DNA of 64,000 nt from Scalesia atractyloides (lineage: Eukaryota; Streptophyta; Magnoliopsida; Asterales; Asteraceae), in the NCBI GenBank assembly GCA_947069175.1, contig CAMTDV010000002.1:9279054-9343053 (forward strand). The letters are read 5' to 3'. Shown here in pieces: positions 11,326 to 22,419 of this stretch. A model generated the notes under the pieces. That model was not told the origin of the DNA, searched no databases, and saw nothing but the letters and a program-made list of their open reading frames with translations. Both the position numbers and the translations under genes were made by a program. The first letter of the stretch is position 1, and every line of letters begins with the position of its first letter.

Positions 11326-12194
11326 TAAAATTTTACATTTATAACATTTTAATTTACTTTTTAGATTTTTATGATTGAAAAAATAGATGATTCATTTTGT
11401 TATGCGTGTTGTTGTAAGTTCCGCATATAACTTTCCCCTTTTAAGTAGTGCCTACCTTTTTATTTAATACATAAACCCCTACCCCACCCACACCCTCTCC
11501 TTTTTCCCTAAGGTGGGCCTAGAGGGTGTGCGGGTTGGGCGACGGCACAAGGCCCCCTCTGGGCCCAAATCTTTTTAATTTTGTATAGGGTTTACGTTGT
11601 ATAAGCTCTTGTTGGTGTAGTTGCAGGCTTGCTTAAAATTTTTGGAGACGGCTCTGTTTTTCCCTACCATTTCTTCTCCACAACCCCCCGTCACTTCTGC
11701 ACTCACCACCGCCCACTAACACAACTTCTCCACCGCTGGAACACCCACCATATCTCTCACCTTCATCTACAGATTTGACTGACGGATTTTACCAGCGTTC
11801 AGACGCACCCTAACGCAACCATCTTTTTTTCGATAGCACATGCAACCCCCTCAACACCACCTTCGTTTCAGTTGTTGGCACTCTACTAATTAACTAAACC
11901 GGGACCAAGAAACTCGTTTTTCAATTGGTATATTTGAAACTATGATTGTCCAAAAACATAAACCCCCACCCTCCATCTCCGATTGATGTTATTGGTCTTT
12001 CAAAAATCAAACAAATGAGTGCAAATAGTTAAAATAGTGATTGCCCAAATCACATTTAGAGGTTAATTTGGATTTTGAAAAAAAAGGTTTGATTTAAAAG
12101 GTGGTAAGTGGTAGATCGGAAACAGGTAGAAGAAGATGAAAGGGGGTTAAGTAGTGGGTGTGGTGGTGCTTTGGTTTTCATATTGGAAAATTAA
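11326..12194. other. Shared spacer of the array unit
   Basis: No gene seen. The stretch includes a GC-rich patch near 11510-11570 (GGAGGGTGTGCGGG-like) and simple CCACC-rich text near 11690-11760. It recurs at 21221-22419 and 41471-42339. The unit-2 version has about 320 extra bases. Confidence 0.6.
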
Positions 12195-12693
12195 ATTTTA
12201 ATAATCTCATTCAGATGTGGTTATTGATTCGCAATCCCATCTTTGAATATTATCACAGCCAGTCTCATCTCTTAAGTATTTCTCTCACTGCACATCCATT
12301 AAAAAAACTTAACAGAGTTAAAAAAATCGAATTACAAACTGATGTTTTAAGACTTTTGATCAGAACGAGGATACGACTCGATTGTTGTTAAACTTAACTC
12401 GAAATGGTGCTCCAAATGGCTTGGATTTTGTTAACAGGTGTTCAAACTCTCGAATTGAAGCACCATTTGTCGTTTGAAACATTGTTTCAAGATAAATTTT
12501 ACATCAATCGACTTATATTCTCCTGATTAAAAGCCATAAATCATCAGTTTGTAATTCGGATAAAAACTTAACGGTTAAGTTTTTTTAACGGGTGTGCAGT
12601 GAGAGAAAAATACTTAAAGGTGGGGCTGTCAGTAGTAATACTCAAAGGTGAGACTACCAATAGCCAACCACCTCTAGGTGAGCTTATTAAAAT
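12195..12693. mobile_element. Foldback element, Q type, copy 1
   Basis: The ends ATTTTAATAATCTCA and (opposite strand) ATTTTAATAAGCTCACC enclose arms that pair over most of 500 bp. The interior shares TCAGAACGAGGATACGACTC and CATCAGTTTGTAATTCGG with the P-type foldback, so the two are related families. Non-coding. Confidence 0.7.
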
Positions 12694-13044
12694 ACAATTT
12701 CCTTTTTATATTTAAATATAATTAAAAATGAATTATACTTCTTTTAACTTTTTAATTGCTTTTCTAATTAGTAAGGCTAATTTTGTAATTTTACATGAAT
12801 TTCATTGAGAAAATAACACCATCCACTCAGGAGACTATCCGAGTAATAACGAGAAAAACATAAAGAACGTACATGTAGTTTTTGAAAGTTTGGAACAAAA
12901 GGTAAAATATTGACAAACCATAAAAATTATTCGGATAATTTTCTCATAAAATAATAAAAACAAATAGTAGTGTCCACTGCCCATCAAAACTAAGAGAACA
13001 TCTTTACTAGGCCAAGAAATATTAGTGTCGAGGCCCAACTAATT

Positions 13045-14257
13045 GATAAAGTGCACACACCCTATAATATCACCCAAGAACTCCAAAATTTTGGGAAAAC
13101 CTAGAAAAGCCTAGAAAAGTGGCCAATAATCATCAAGAATATAAAACTACAAGAATGAAAATGAGTGACAGATTTTTTTTCTTAAGGACAAATATCTTTT
13201 AATTGTAGTCTATGGAACTTTCACTCAACATCTAAATCTTCTAAACCTAGGTGTTTAAAAGTTTTACTTTTACTAATCGACCACCACCTCATTAGTGGAA
13301 AGTGAATGAAAAATAGCAACGATTGCAAACGAAAAAAAAAACATATTTTCAAAACACCACTGTAAGGAGTAGGGAGCAAGAAAGCATTAAAACTATCTTT
13401 GATCATTTAGATATACACAAATATCAACTCATTATTGATTTTGTTATTTATTAGGCATTGAGTTTATAGTGTTAACTTTGAACTAGTTTTAGAATCTAGT
13501 TTTAACTTTGAATATTTATTAGGCATTGATGTTTATAGTTTTTTGGTTAAGATATGGTTATGATCTAATTTAAAAATTAGAAGCAAATTGGATTTTATTA
13601 ATCCCATCTTTTGGTAGTTGGTCAATAATAATCTCATCTCTATAACTCCTTACTAGTAGTCCTATCTTTTGAGCTTTTTTTTTTTCTCACTAGACTTCCG
13701 TTAAAAAAAGTTAACTCTGTTAAGTTTTTCCAAATTTAAAACGGATGTTTACAAATTTTGATTAGAATGAGGATATGAGTCGATTGATAAAAAACTTATC
13801 TCAAAACGGTGCGCCAAACGGCTCGAGTTTTGTTAATTTTAAACACCCGAATTGAAGCACTGTTACGCCGTTTCGAGAACCGTTTCGGGGTAAATTTTAT
13901 ATTAATCGACTTGTATCCTCGTTTGAATCAAAAGCCAAAAACATCAGTTTGAAATTCGGAAAAAAACCTAACGTAGTTAAGTTTATTTAGCGGAGGTCCA
14001 TTAAGAAGAAAAAAAAGTTTTAAAGGTAGACTGCCAATGGGGATTTATATAGGTGTGATTATTATTTGCCAACTAGCAAAAGATGGGATTGTTAAAATCC
14101 ACTATGCTAAAATTAAATGTTTAGATTTATGATTTCTTGAATCTTGATTTATCTTGTTAATTTGAAGTTAAAGGGGTGTCTGGATATGCCATATTAAAGT
14201 GATTATTTCAAAAGTTAGAAATTATACTAAAAATATGCACTTGTTTGGATGTCAGTG
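13045..14257 (+). pseudogene. GLYR1 5' fragment without exon 1 (copy 2), truncated
   Basis: Same content as copy 1 (GLYR1 promoter-like, foldback, intron-like), but the intron-like part is cut by foreign sequence after 14257. Non-coding. Confidence 0.7.
13590..14100. mobile_element. Foldback element, P type, copy 2
   Basis: The same ends as at 895-1409 (GGATTTTATTAATCCC ... GGGATTGTTAAAATCC) in the same position within the unit. Inherited by duplication rather than inserted independently. Confidence 0.75.
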
Positions 14258-14599
14258 TGTATCTCGTTCAGGGAATACAATCATACGAAGAAATTATGAT
14301 AAGTTTTTCGTCTGTGTTCCCTAAGAAATTTGTGTTCTAATTATATTTGTCTATTGAGTACAGATTGATACAAAAGAACATGAACAAAGACTAGCAACGA
14401 AGAAATCTGAAAAGTCAGAAGGGGAAACAAGAAAGATTTGAAGTTTCTTAGAAATTCGAAGACTTGATGCTCTAATCATTGGATAGCAGATCTATCAATG
14501 AATAGCAGATCTTCAGGGGGAGTTTGTTGATACTCCAAACCATTCCTGTGAAGACCAACATATGAAGACCAAAGACCAAGCAACATCGAAGGGGGAGTT
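14258..14599 (+). mobile_element. 3' internal end of a copia-like element
   Basis: Non-coding lead into the LTR at 14600. The word GGGGGAGTTTGTTGATAC occurs twice (14516-14533 and 14591-14608). The second copy is the polypurine tract plus LTR start. The first is a duplication of the same tract followed by unrelated sequence. Confidence 0.5.
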
Positions 14600-15381
14600 T
14601 GTTGATACAGTTTTGTGTCTGTCGCTTGTTCTTACCTACAGTTGTAATTGTACGGTCTTTGCTCAAGTGTCTGCATAGGTTTGGTCGTGTCGAATAGATC
14701 GAGATATCCTTCTATCTTGATCTAGTATGACATCTTAGCTTGTCTGTGTTAATCAGTTGCATGTGTGCATACTGATAAGTCTTGTGTACGTCATGTCTAC
14801 ACACGTTTTCCAAGATTAAGGATTCTGTGCGAGTCAGAGAATTAGTACGAATCATGTGATTCGTACGAAATGCTTGAGTAACAAGTGTACGAAACAGTTG
14901 TCTCGTACAAAATTTCTGGAATGTGTCTCGTGTGAAATAGTGTGTTCCATATGTCTGGATTCGTGTTTCGTATGAGCTCTAGACGGACACTATATAAGCA
15001 GACATGCACCTCTCAGTCAAGGTTACTGACTAACTCACTAGACTGATCAGTTAAACTAGTTGACTCGCGTGTGAGAGTTGGTTGGACAAGAGAGTTTGTT
15101 ATTCTTTCAGTTGGATATCTCTAAAGACGAAGACACAAGAACACAGCAAGTTTGTTTGAGTCATACGAGCATTGTATGTATATGTTTGTACTTGTTCTCA
15201 ATCATTAATCAAGATAGTGAATCTTTGGTTACCCCGTGTTCTTTACTTTGCTTTGGTTGCATGCACACTTGGATTCCGCACTTGTGTGTATGTCATATGA
15301 ACAAGGAACTGGTTTAACACCATTTTCTAGCCGACATTCAGGTTACTCACACATGTCAATCTATGTTTTTTTGTCTCAACA
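14600..15381 (+). mobile_element. Copia-type LTR
   Basis: It starts TGTTGATACAG directly after the purine tract AAGGGGGAG and ends TTGTCTCAACA, giving six-base inverted ends TGTTGA/TCAACA. A TATA motif (CTATATAAGCAG) lies near 14991. It is followed by a copia pol fragment rather than a primer-binding site or host DNA, so it is nested or rearranged. Confidence 0.65.
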
Positions 15382-15409
15382 AGCTTACACTAATGACATC
15401 ATTGAGCGG

Positions 15410-16131
15410 GCATGAATTCATTCTTGTAATCCATTTGCTACGCCTGTGGAGTCTAACCCTAAGTTAAATTCTGCTTCTACTCCAGAGTTTGACAATCCCA
15501 CTCAGTACCGCAGTTTAATAGGTGCACTTCAGTACCAAACGCTCACCAAGCCTGATATCACTTGTGTTGTTCAGCAGGTATGCATGCACATGCATTCTCC
15601 ACACAAAGACCTTTGGAATGCACTAAAGCGCATTATTAGATATTTGTAGGGTACTTCTACTTTTAGTCTTATATTGGATTCATCCAAGGATTTTTCAATA
15701 CGAGCTTATATGGACGCGAATTGGACTGGATGCCCTGATACTCGTCGATCTACATTGGGTACTGTGTGTAACTTAGGCCTAATCTTTTGTGATGGTCTTC
15801 TAAATGTCAGGCAGTGGTGTCTTGTTCTAGTGCTGAGACTGAGTACCGGGTGTTGAAAATGTTGTTGCTGAGTTGTGTTGGCTTCAAAATCTATTGCTTG
15901 ATCTTCACAAACGCATGACCAAAGCCAACCTTGTTTCCTGCGACAACATTAGCACAGTTTATCAAACTAGTAATCTGGTACAACATCAGCGTACCAACCA
16001 TATCAAGTTGGATATTCCATTTGTACGTGAGCTCGTTCAACGTGATCAAGTCTGTGTTCTTCATGTGCCTTACAGATATCAGATTGCTTGTTGACATATT
16101 CACTAAAGGTCTACCAAGGGTTATTAAATGA
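15410..16131 (+). pseudogene. Copia reverse transcriptase/RNase H fragment, broken
   Basis: Translated pieces in shifting frames follow the C-terminus of copia pol in order: YRSLIGALQYQTLTKPDI, then AYMDANWTGCPDTRRST (RNase H start), CWLQNLLLDLHK, then CDNISTVYQTSN and FVREL, VLHVPYRYQIA, and lastly IFTKGLP near 16100. In-frame stops occur at 15647 and 15855, with frameshifts after that. The integrase and the RT core are missing, so it is a dead 3' pol remnant. Confidence 0.85.
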
Positions 16132-16507
16132 TAGAATTCAAAATTTTCATAAACAACAGTTTGAACTTCATGAAAGACGCGCGTAAGAGTTTCAAATAAC
16201 AATATTAATCATGAATAATCTTATCTTTAGGATATCACAATTCAAGAAAGATAAAAGAGTCTCACAAATTGAGTCTACACGTTAAGTTACGGAACTTGGT
16301 TCCTCCGCTTTTGTGGTACAAGTAACTAAACTCCTTCTCTACGTGAGCCTTTTGGCCTACAAGCATCAAATACGGTTTTGAACTTCTTGTATAATATTTT
16401 GCTTTGAGGTATTGTGATCATGTACTTTTTTGAACCATCATGGTTTTATATTCGCTTTCGGCTTATACTATCATACATGTTCAATCTTATTAGTTAGACT
16501 TTCTATT
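16132..16507. other. Spacer, no gene seen
   Basis: Unremarkable AT-rich sequence. The last 40 bases (from about 16466, ACATGTTCAATCTTATTAGT) recur just beyond the MULE at 17603. Confidence 0.5.
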
Positions 16508-16516
16508 TTAATACTA

Positions 16517-17590
16517 GAGTTAAGTGCTATTTACGTAACTGTGATTTTGTCACTTTTGTCATTTCATGTTAAATTTCAAAATTGCACCATTTTTCTTACC
16601 AACATTTTAGAAACAAGTCATTTTAGTCCAGAAAATTAACCAAGTTAAAAAGGTTCAGTCAGCTCAGAGGTAAAATTGTTATTCTATATTTTTATTTTAT
16701 TTTTTAATTTTCTTTAACTCTTCTAAATAATAAAAAGCTCCATCTCTCTACCTTTCTCTGCAACTCCCTCTCTTCCCCACCACCTCCATTCAATCACCAC
16801 CTGTCCACCACCAATCTCCACCGCCTTCTTCACCACCACATCCATTCAATCACCACCTGTCCACCACCAATCTCCACCGCCTTTCGACTTCATCACCACC
16901 CGACAGCCACCAACCACCGGTAAACAACTCCACCATCCTGCCACCTCCACGTACTGCCACCCTCCACCACATTATCATCCTTAACATCATCATAACCATC
17001 ACCGTTCTGAATCATGAAAATCTATAATCGGTAATGTTGTCGTTGTTAGTTATGCATAACCACCATCCACAACCTGTAATATCATTACTCACAGCCACTC
17101 ATGTCATCCACCATCACTACTACCATCGGAACATCATAATTACCGCCACCGTCTTCCCGTGCACCATCATCAACATCACTGTTACCCGCTGCCATAGCCG
17201 GTACCACCACTAAAATCATACGGCCCGCCGGAGGCCATAGGCATCATTTGTTTCTCTGGCCGTTTCACATCTCCGATCATCTCTCTATCTCTAATCTCAC
17301 TCTCTCTCTCTTACTTTCTCTCTCTATTTTTTGGAATCAGAAGTTTGTGTGTGTGAGACTTAGAGAAGGATAAGAAGTAGTGGGGATGAAGGTGTACGAG
17401 TGGTTGAGTGTGTGCGAAATGAGGAATGGCAATTTTCCCCTTCATTAAACTGAGTTTTTAACTGGGGTTAACTTTTTATATTGAAATGGTATGTTTCTAC
17501 AACGTCGGGGAGGAAAATGACGTAAATTTGAAATTTGACCTGAAATGTCAAAAGTGAACAAACCATAGGGACATAAATGACACTTAACTC
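16517..17590. mobile_element. Non-autonomous MULE with 9-bp target duplication
   Basis: Perfect ends GAGTTAAGTG/CACTTAACTC extend into a similar terminal inverted repeat of about 60 bp (CACTTTTGTCATTTCA on the left; its complement with mismatches on the right). TTAATACTA flanks both sides (16508-16516 and 17591-17599), the 9-bp duplication typical of Mutator-like elements. The interior is a pyrimidine-rich CCACC/ATC stretch, including a roughly 56-bp direct repeat near 16785-16882. No transposase is present. Confidence 0.85.
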
Positions 17591-18175
17591 TTAATACTAT
17601 GATACATGTTCAATCTCATCAGTTAGACTTTCTAAAATATTAGGCTACTCGGTGTGGGTGTTGGGCCTCCCAGGAGGATGACACGCCACGTCATCCCCAC
17701 GTCAGAGTCCTTGGAGGACGCCCCTCCAAAGATGGAACCAAGGAAATGCGTGACGACCCTACCCCACCTAGTTAATTTATTTTTTTTAATTCAACTAGTT
17801 TTTACCATTTACTAATATAAAATAAAATCATTAGTATTAAAAACCACACATTACATAACCTAAAAAAAACAAAACCTAAAAATTAAAAAAATAACCTAAA
17901 AAATCCAAAGAACTCTATTTTTTCGCGATTTTTTCTTTCATTTTTCGTAAAATCGGTCGATCTTCTTCCAGATACGAGTTTATGTCGGTCGTCATTATCT
18001 CCCACTCTTTATTTTCTCATTCTTCAACCGAACCTGTTCTTCCACCTCGCATTCCTTCGCTCTTGCCTTTTGGGTCGTGACCTCGGTTTACGCTTTGAAT
18101 TGTGTCATAAACTCGCTTATTTTGGAACCGCCCCCTGTCGCAGCTTGTTTTTTTGCAGCTGCCGCCTTTTTGGTT

Positions 18176-19182
18176 TTATGTTTTATCCCTGCCCGAGGGA
18201 CGTTCCTTCTCTAGAACCACATACTCTTCTTCGTCAAATTCAGGCTCGTCATTTATATTTATATGACATCGTGCGTCCGAGCCAACCCGCACTATAACTT
18301 CCGGTCTCTGAGGTTTTTGTTTGTTTAGCCATTGCAACCTCATTTGGAACCAGCGCCCATACGAACTATTTCGCAAAACTTCCCAAGCCCGTACGTGTGG
18401 GAAACCGGCCCGATACGTATCTTCGTATTTACGCATCGCCTCTTTAAAAACGTCTTCGTCACTCATCCCACTACGACGATTACCACTAGTATATAAGTTA
18501 TTATATATCGTCAAAAACCGGTTCACAACCGAATGCATCTTTAGCCACTTTGAAAAGATGGAATGGATATCATGATAAAGACCTTGTTCCATAATCACAA
18601 GAAACTTTGATAATATTTCTTTCCAAAACCTTTCGCCGGTTTGGTTGTTACCTATATTTTTAAAATGTAGCGAAAGTTATATTAAAAAATGTAAAATTTA
18701 AAAATTTTAGTATAAAATTTATATATTTTTATATACCGATAATGGCTTTTTGATGTGCTAACCCACGCCTTCGCTAACGCCTCCTTCTCGATCTTTGTCC
18801 AAAGTTTTGTCTTGCCTTTCGAAGGTTGATCTTTGTCACATAGATTTTAGTGATTAAATAATTTATGAGTTTACAATACATAGAAATTAATTTTAGCGAT
18901 TGCTTCCCTTTTTTTCCGTTTCGAGGATTGCGGTTGCATCTCCGGAAGACATTCTTCAACGTCATCTTCTTCGGGTTGTGGTTGGAGAGACTCCAGTGTT
19001 GGGGAATGTTGTGGTTGAGATTGAAATTGCGAGTTGAACGTGTTTTGCATCATCATTTGTTGTAACGACTGCATTTGTTGCATTAATTTGAGTTGGCTCA
19101 TTTGAGAAAAAGCGTTGGGGGTTTGTTGAAAACCCGAGAAAGTGTTGTATGAAAATTGCGAGGATGACCAACTCGGTTCCAT
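18176..19182 (-). pseudogene. Harbinger ORF1-like (MYB/SANT) protein, interrupted
   Basis: It starts at 19182 with a Gln/Met-rich N-terminus (LMQQMQSLQQMMMQ) and a basic stretch (SKRKKRE). A 66-bp foreign block (18836-18901) with an in-frame stop breaks it. The SANT-like core (LWTKIEKEALAKAWVSTS) follows near 18740-18815. After a likely intron with unclear borders (about 18652-18736) comes 18651-18176: TGERFWKEILSKF, KWLKMHSVVNRF, RSGMSDEDVFKEAMRKYED, FPHVRAWEVLR. The acidic C-terminus ends at 18176. This resembles plant proteins often mislabelled as GST-T3-like or NAM-associated. ORF1 proteins bind element ends together with the transposase. Confidence 0.8.
18836..18901. repeat. 66-bp block identical to 21708-21773
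   Basis: The 66 bases from TCACATAGATTTTAG to TTTTAGCGATT are the same at both places, with no mismatch seen. Here they sit inside the Harbinger ORF1. Joining the two flanks without this block makes one continuous reading frame from the basic stretch into the SANT core, so it is an insertion and the 21708 locus (or a relative) is the likely source. Confidence 0.85.
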
Positions 19183-19568
19183 CGTAGGATAGTAGCCGGG
19201 TACCGAGAAAATGTTTTGGTTTAGGTTCGGGCTTGGGTTGTTCGGGTTGTATTGATCAATGGCAAAAGTAGAATGATTGTATAAAAGGTAGAAGAATTGT
19301 AAAAAAGTAGAAGGATTGTATAAATTTGAGAGAGAGAATTGGTTGAAGTGTGTAAAAAGTGGGATGATTTTGGTATATTTATAGGTAAATTTATTAATTT
19401 TAAAGATTTTTTTTTAAATTTTAGGGCCGTTCAACGGCTATTTTTTGTCACCACATGGCACGGCTTCAACATCTCCTAGCCGATGTGCACGACGCCGCCG
19501 GGCCACCTGCAATGGTGTTGGGGGTGTCGCTGGGCCAGGCCTGGATGACCCCACACCAAGCAGCGTTA

Positions 19569-20090
19569 AGTATACAATAGATTTTACTGAATCACATGTT
19601 TTCTTAGTTGCTAAGACTTTTGGAATTTGGATTGTTGGTCATAAATTCTAATTATATTGTATGTTATAAGTTTGGTGGAACATTTTGGATTGTTGGTCAT
19701 AAATTCTAATTCTTTGTATGTTATAAGTTTGGTGGAACATTTATGATTTTTGTAAGTATGATGGTTGTTTTTCAGATAAGTTTATGGCATTCCAATAGTT
19801 ACACTCAAGTTGTTTAGAAAAGTATTTGTTTTATTGAAATATGTAAGACTTGGTTTTTTTTATGTATTGTCAAGTCTTCCTTTGTGTTAGTTTAACCTTT
19901 GTTCTAAGTTTGAAATGAATAACTTCAAAATGAGTAAATCCAATAAAAGTCACTTGCCGAAAACCCGAGGTGTACAAGCCACAGAGTGTTGATTTTATAG
20001 TTTAAAAATGAAATCTTTGAATTAATCAAAAGTGTTCTAAATGTCATAATTAACTCGTTACTTGTTTTGATCCATTATGACAATTAGTGG
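19569..20090. other. Spacer, no gene seen
   Basis: AT-rich. The phrase TTGGATTGTTGGTCATAAATTCTAATT occurs twice in tandem (near 19627 and 19687, about 60 bp apart), so this includes a small local duplication. Nothing else is recognisable. Confidence 0.5.
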
Positions 20091-20548
20091 GCACAAAAAA
20101 CCTGAACCTGAAAACAATATTTGAACCCGTACCCAACCTATCCGTAGGGTACTCACCAGGTATGACCTTCAGCTACAAACATGAACCCGTAACCCGCTTA
20201 TTTTAACCCAAAAAAATACCTTAACCGGCTGTAGTGAATACCCGTACCCGAGTTTTGTGTAGCCCAGCCCGTTAAAAGCGCATCTAAATCCTAGAATACC
20301 CGGAAAATACTTGGTTTCTGGGTTTTTTCCCATACCCGAAAATAAGGTATTGCAATACCCAGGAATAGGTTACCATTCTATACCCTACCAGAAACTGGTG
20401 ACACCAGGTATGGTTCTTTAGGCCAAAATCCGGGCCCAAACCCGACCTAGTTATTGTCAATACTAGAAAATACTGTACCAGGTCATACCCATATCTAGGT
20501 CCATACCCGAACCCAAGTATTAAAAGACCTGGTTTTGTGCACCTCTAA
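20090..20548. mobile_element. Possible MITE with GGGCACAAAA-like ends
   Basis: The left end GGGCACAAAAAACCTGA and right end (opposite strand) GGTGCACAAAACCAGGT are similar. The interior is rich in ACCCG/ATACCC words. No firm target duplication. Tentative. Confidence 0.35.
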
Positions 20549-20715
20549 CAACCATACCTTGTAAAATCACACATGTAGCCAAACTATTGGTAAAGTCTTG
20601 GAAAGTTGCGTATATGCAAGCATTACCTATATTCCAGTGGATAAAAGACTTGTTACACTAAGACACCCAGCTCTAAGATTCATATATGTATACAAAATTC
20701 AGTTAAAAACATACA

Positions 20716-21220
20716 TTGATAATAAAATAAGAGTAAAATGCCCGAATAGTTCGTGTGGTTTGCTAAATTTCACCTTTAGTCCTCAACTTTCTAAAATTAT
20801 ATGTACCCTGAAGATTGTTCGAATAGTCCTTTGAGGGGATATCCGTTAGTTTTCTCAGTCAAGCCCATTTAAAATGATAAAAATACGCTTACTAATTAGA
20901 AAAACAGTTATAAAGTTTTAAAGATATAATTAACTTTAAAAGTGATGACCATCATTGCAGACACCAATTATTGCGATAACAAAAAAAAACAACTCTAAAT
21001 CACTAAATTTTGGGACTTAAAGTTCATATTTTTTAAAATTCTATGTTTCTTACATTCATATGTGCATTATATATACATAAAAAACTATATATTTTTAACT
21101 ACACATAACTTAGATACATGTAGGTAATTTAACTTAAACATAACCTACATATGTGTAGATTATATTAAAACTAAATTTTTTCTTCATATTTTGGTTTGAA
21201 TTCAAGTGTAAGAAACAATA
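20716..21220. mobile_element. Possible remnant of an AAAATGCCCG-type DNA transposon, plus AT-rich spacer
   Basis: GAGTAAAATGCCCGAATAGT and the following GTGTGGTTTGC...CACCTTTAGTC resemble the end of a common plant terminal-inverted-repeat element. I find no matching opposite end before array homology resumes at 21221. Otherwise this is AT-rich DNA with no gene. Confidence 0.35.
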
Positions 21221-22419
21221 AATTTTACATTTGTAACATTTTAATTTACTTTTTAGATTTTTATGATTGAAAAAATAGATGATTCGTTTTGTTATACGTG
21301 TTGTTGTAATAGTTGTTGTTCTGCATATAACTTTCCCCTTTTAAGTAGTGCCAACCTTTTTATTTAATACATAAACCCCTACCCCACCCACACCCTCTCC
21401 TTTTTCCCCAAGGTTGGCCTGGAGGGTGTGCGGGTTGGGCGACGGCACAAGGCCCCCTCTGGGCCCAAATCTTTTTAATTTTGTATAGGGTTTACGTTGT
21501 ATAAGCTCTTGTTGGGGTAGTTACAGGTTTGCTTAAACAACAAGGAGACACAGGTTCTAATCCCGCTGTCTCCAAATTCTCTAATTTAGCCTTGTATTTT
21601 GGTTTATTTTTAGCTGCATTTAATGCCTAATTTTATCAACTACATCTTTTCATATAATTAATAGCTTACTATCTAAACTTAGATAAAAATAACGATTTAA
21701 ATTACTTTCACATAGATTTTAGTGATTAAATAATTTATGAGTTTACAATACATAGAAATTAATTTTAGCGATTAAATAATTGATGAGTTTATAAACACAT
21801 GGAAATTTTCGAATACGGCCAAAAAGTTTATGTCATACAGGCCAACTTTCTCTTTTCTAAAATTTTTGGAGACGGCTCTGTTTTTCCCTACCATTTCTTC
21901 TCCACAACCACCCGTCACTTCTGCACTCACCACCGCCACTAACACAACTTCTCTACCACTGGAACACCCACCAGATCTCTCACCTTCATCTACAGATTTG
22001 ACTGACGGATTTTACCAGCGTTCAGACGCACCCTAACGCAACCATCTTTTTTTCGATAGTACATGCAACCCCCTCAACACCACCTTCGTTTCAGTTGTTG
22101 GCACTCTACTGATTAAGTAAAAACCGGGACCAAGAAACTCGTTTTTCAATTGGTGTATTTGAAACTATGATTGTCCAAAAACAAAAACCCCCACCCTCCA
22201 TCTCCGATTGATGTTATTGGTCTTTCAAAAATCAAACAAATGAGTGCAAATAGTGAAAATTGTGATTGCCCAAATCACATTTAGAGGTTAATTTGGATTT
22301 TGAAAAAAAAGGTTTGATTTAAAAGGTGGTAAGTGGTAGATCGGAAACAGGTAGAAGAAGATGAAAGCGGGTTAAGTAGTGGGTGTGGTGGTGCTTTGGT
22401 TTTCATATAGGAAAATTGA
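21221..22419. other. Shared array spacer in unit 2, with 321 extra bases
   Basis: It matches 11326-12194, but bases about 21538-21858 are absent from units 1 and 3. TAAA borders both sides of the extra block while the other units have one TAAA, so this is either an insertion with a short duplication or a microhomology deletion in the others. The block holds GGAGACA and TGTCTCC bracketing GGTTCTAATCCCG, a tRNA T-arm-like hairpin, and an imperfect 50-bp tandem repeat (21720-21810), one unit of which is the 66-bp block found in the Harbinger ORF1. Confidence 0.65.

Larger units (their letters stand above)
1..12693. repeat. Tandem array unit 1 (GLYR1 5' fragment + intact MLO)
   Basis: The first of four copies of a roughly 12-kb unit. 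The block beginning AATACAATTTCC recurs near 12691, 22961 and 42837, and the same order of blocks follows each time. The unit holds a GLYR1 5' fragment, a foldback element, an old gypsy LTR, MLO on the minus strand, the MLO upstream region, a gypsy gag fragment and a second foldback. Copies 1 and 3 differ by scattered single bases and small indels. Unit limits are set by my alignment and could be rotated. Confidence 0.85.
17643..19565 (-). mobile_element. PIF/Harbinger element, ORF1 only
   Basis: Flanked by TTA (17640-17642 and 19566-19568). Inverted ends GGCTACTCGGTGTGGG and (opposite strand) CGCTGCTTGGTGTGGGG match with a few differences. TTA duplications and a MYB/SANT-type ORF1 are hallmarks of PIF/Harbinger. 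No DDE transposase is seen in 1.9 kb, so it would depend on another element. Confidence 0.8.
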
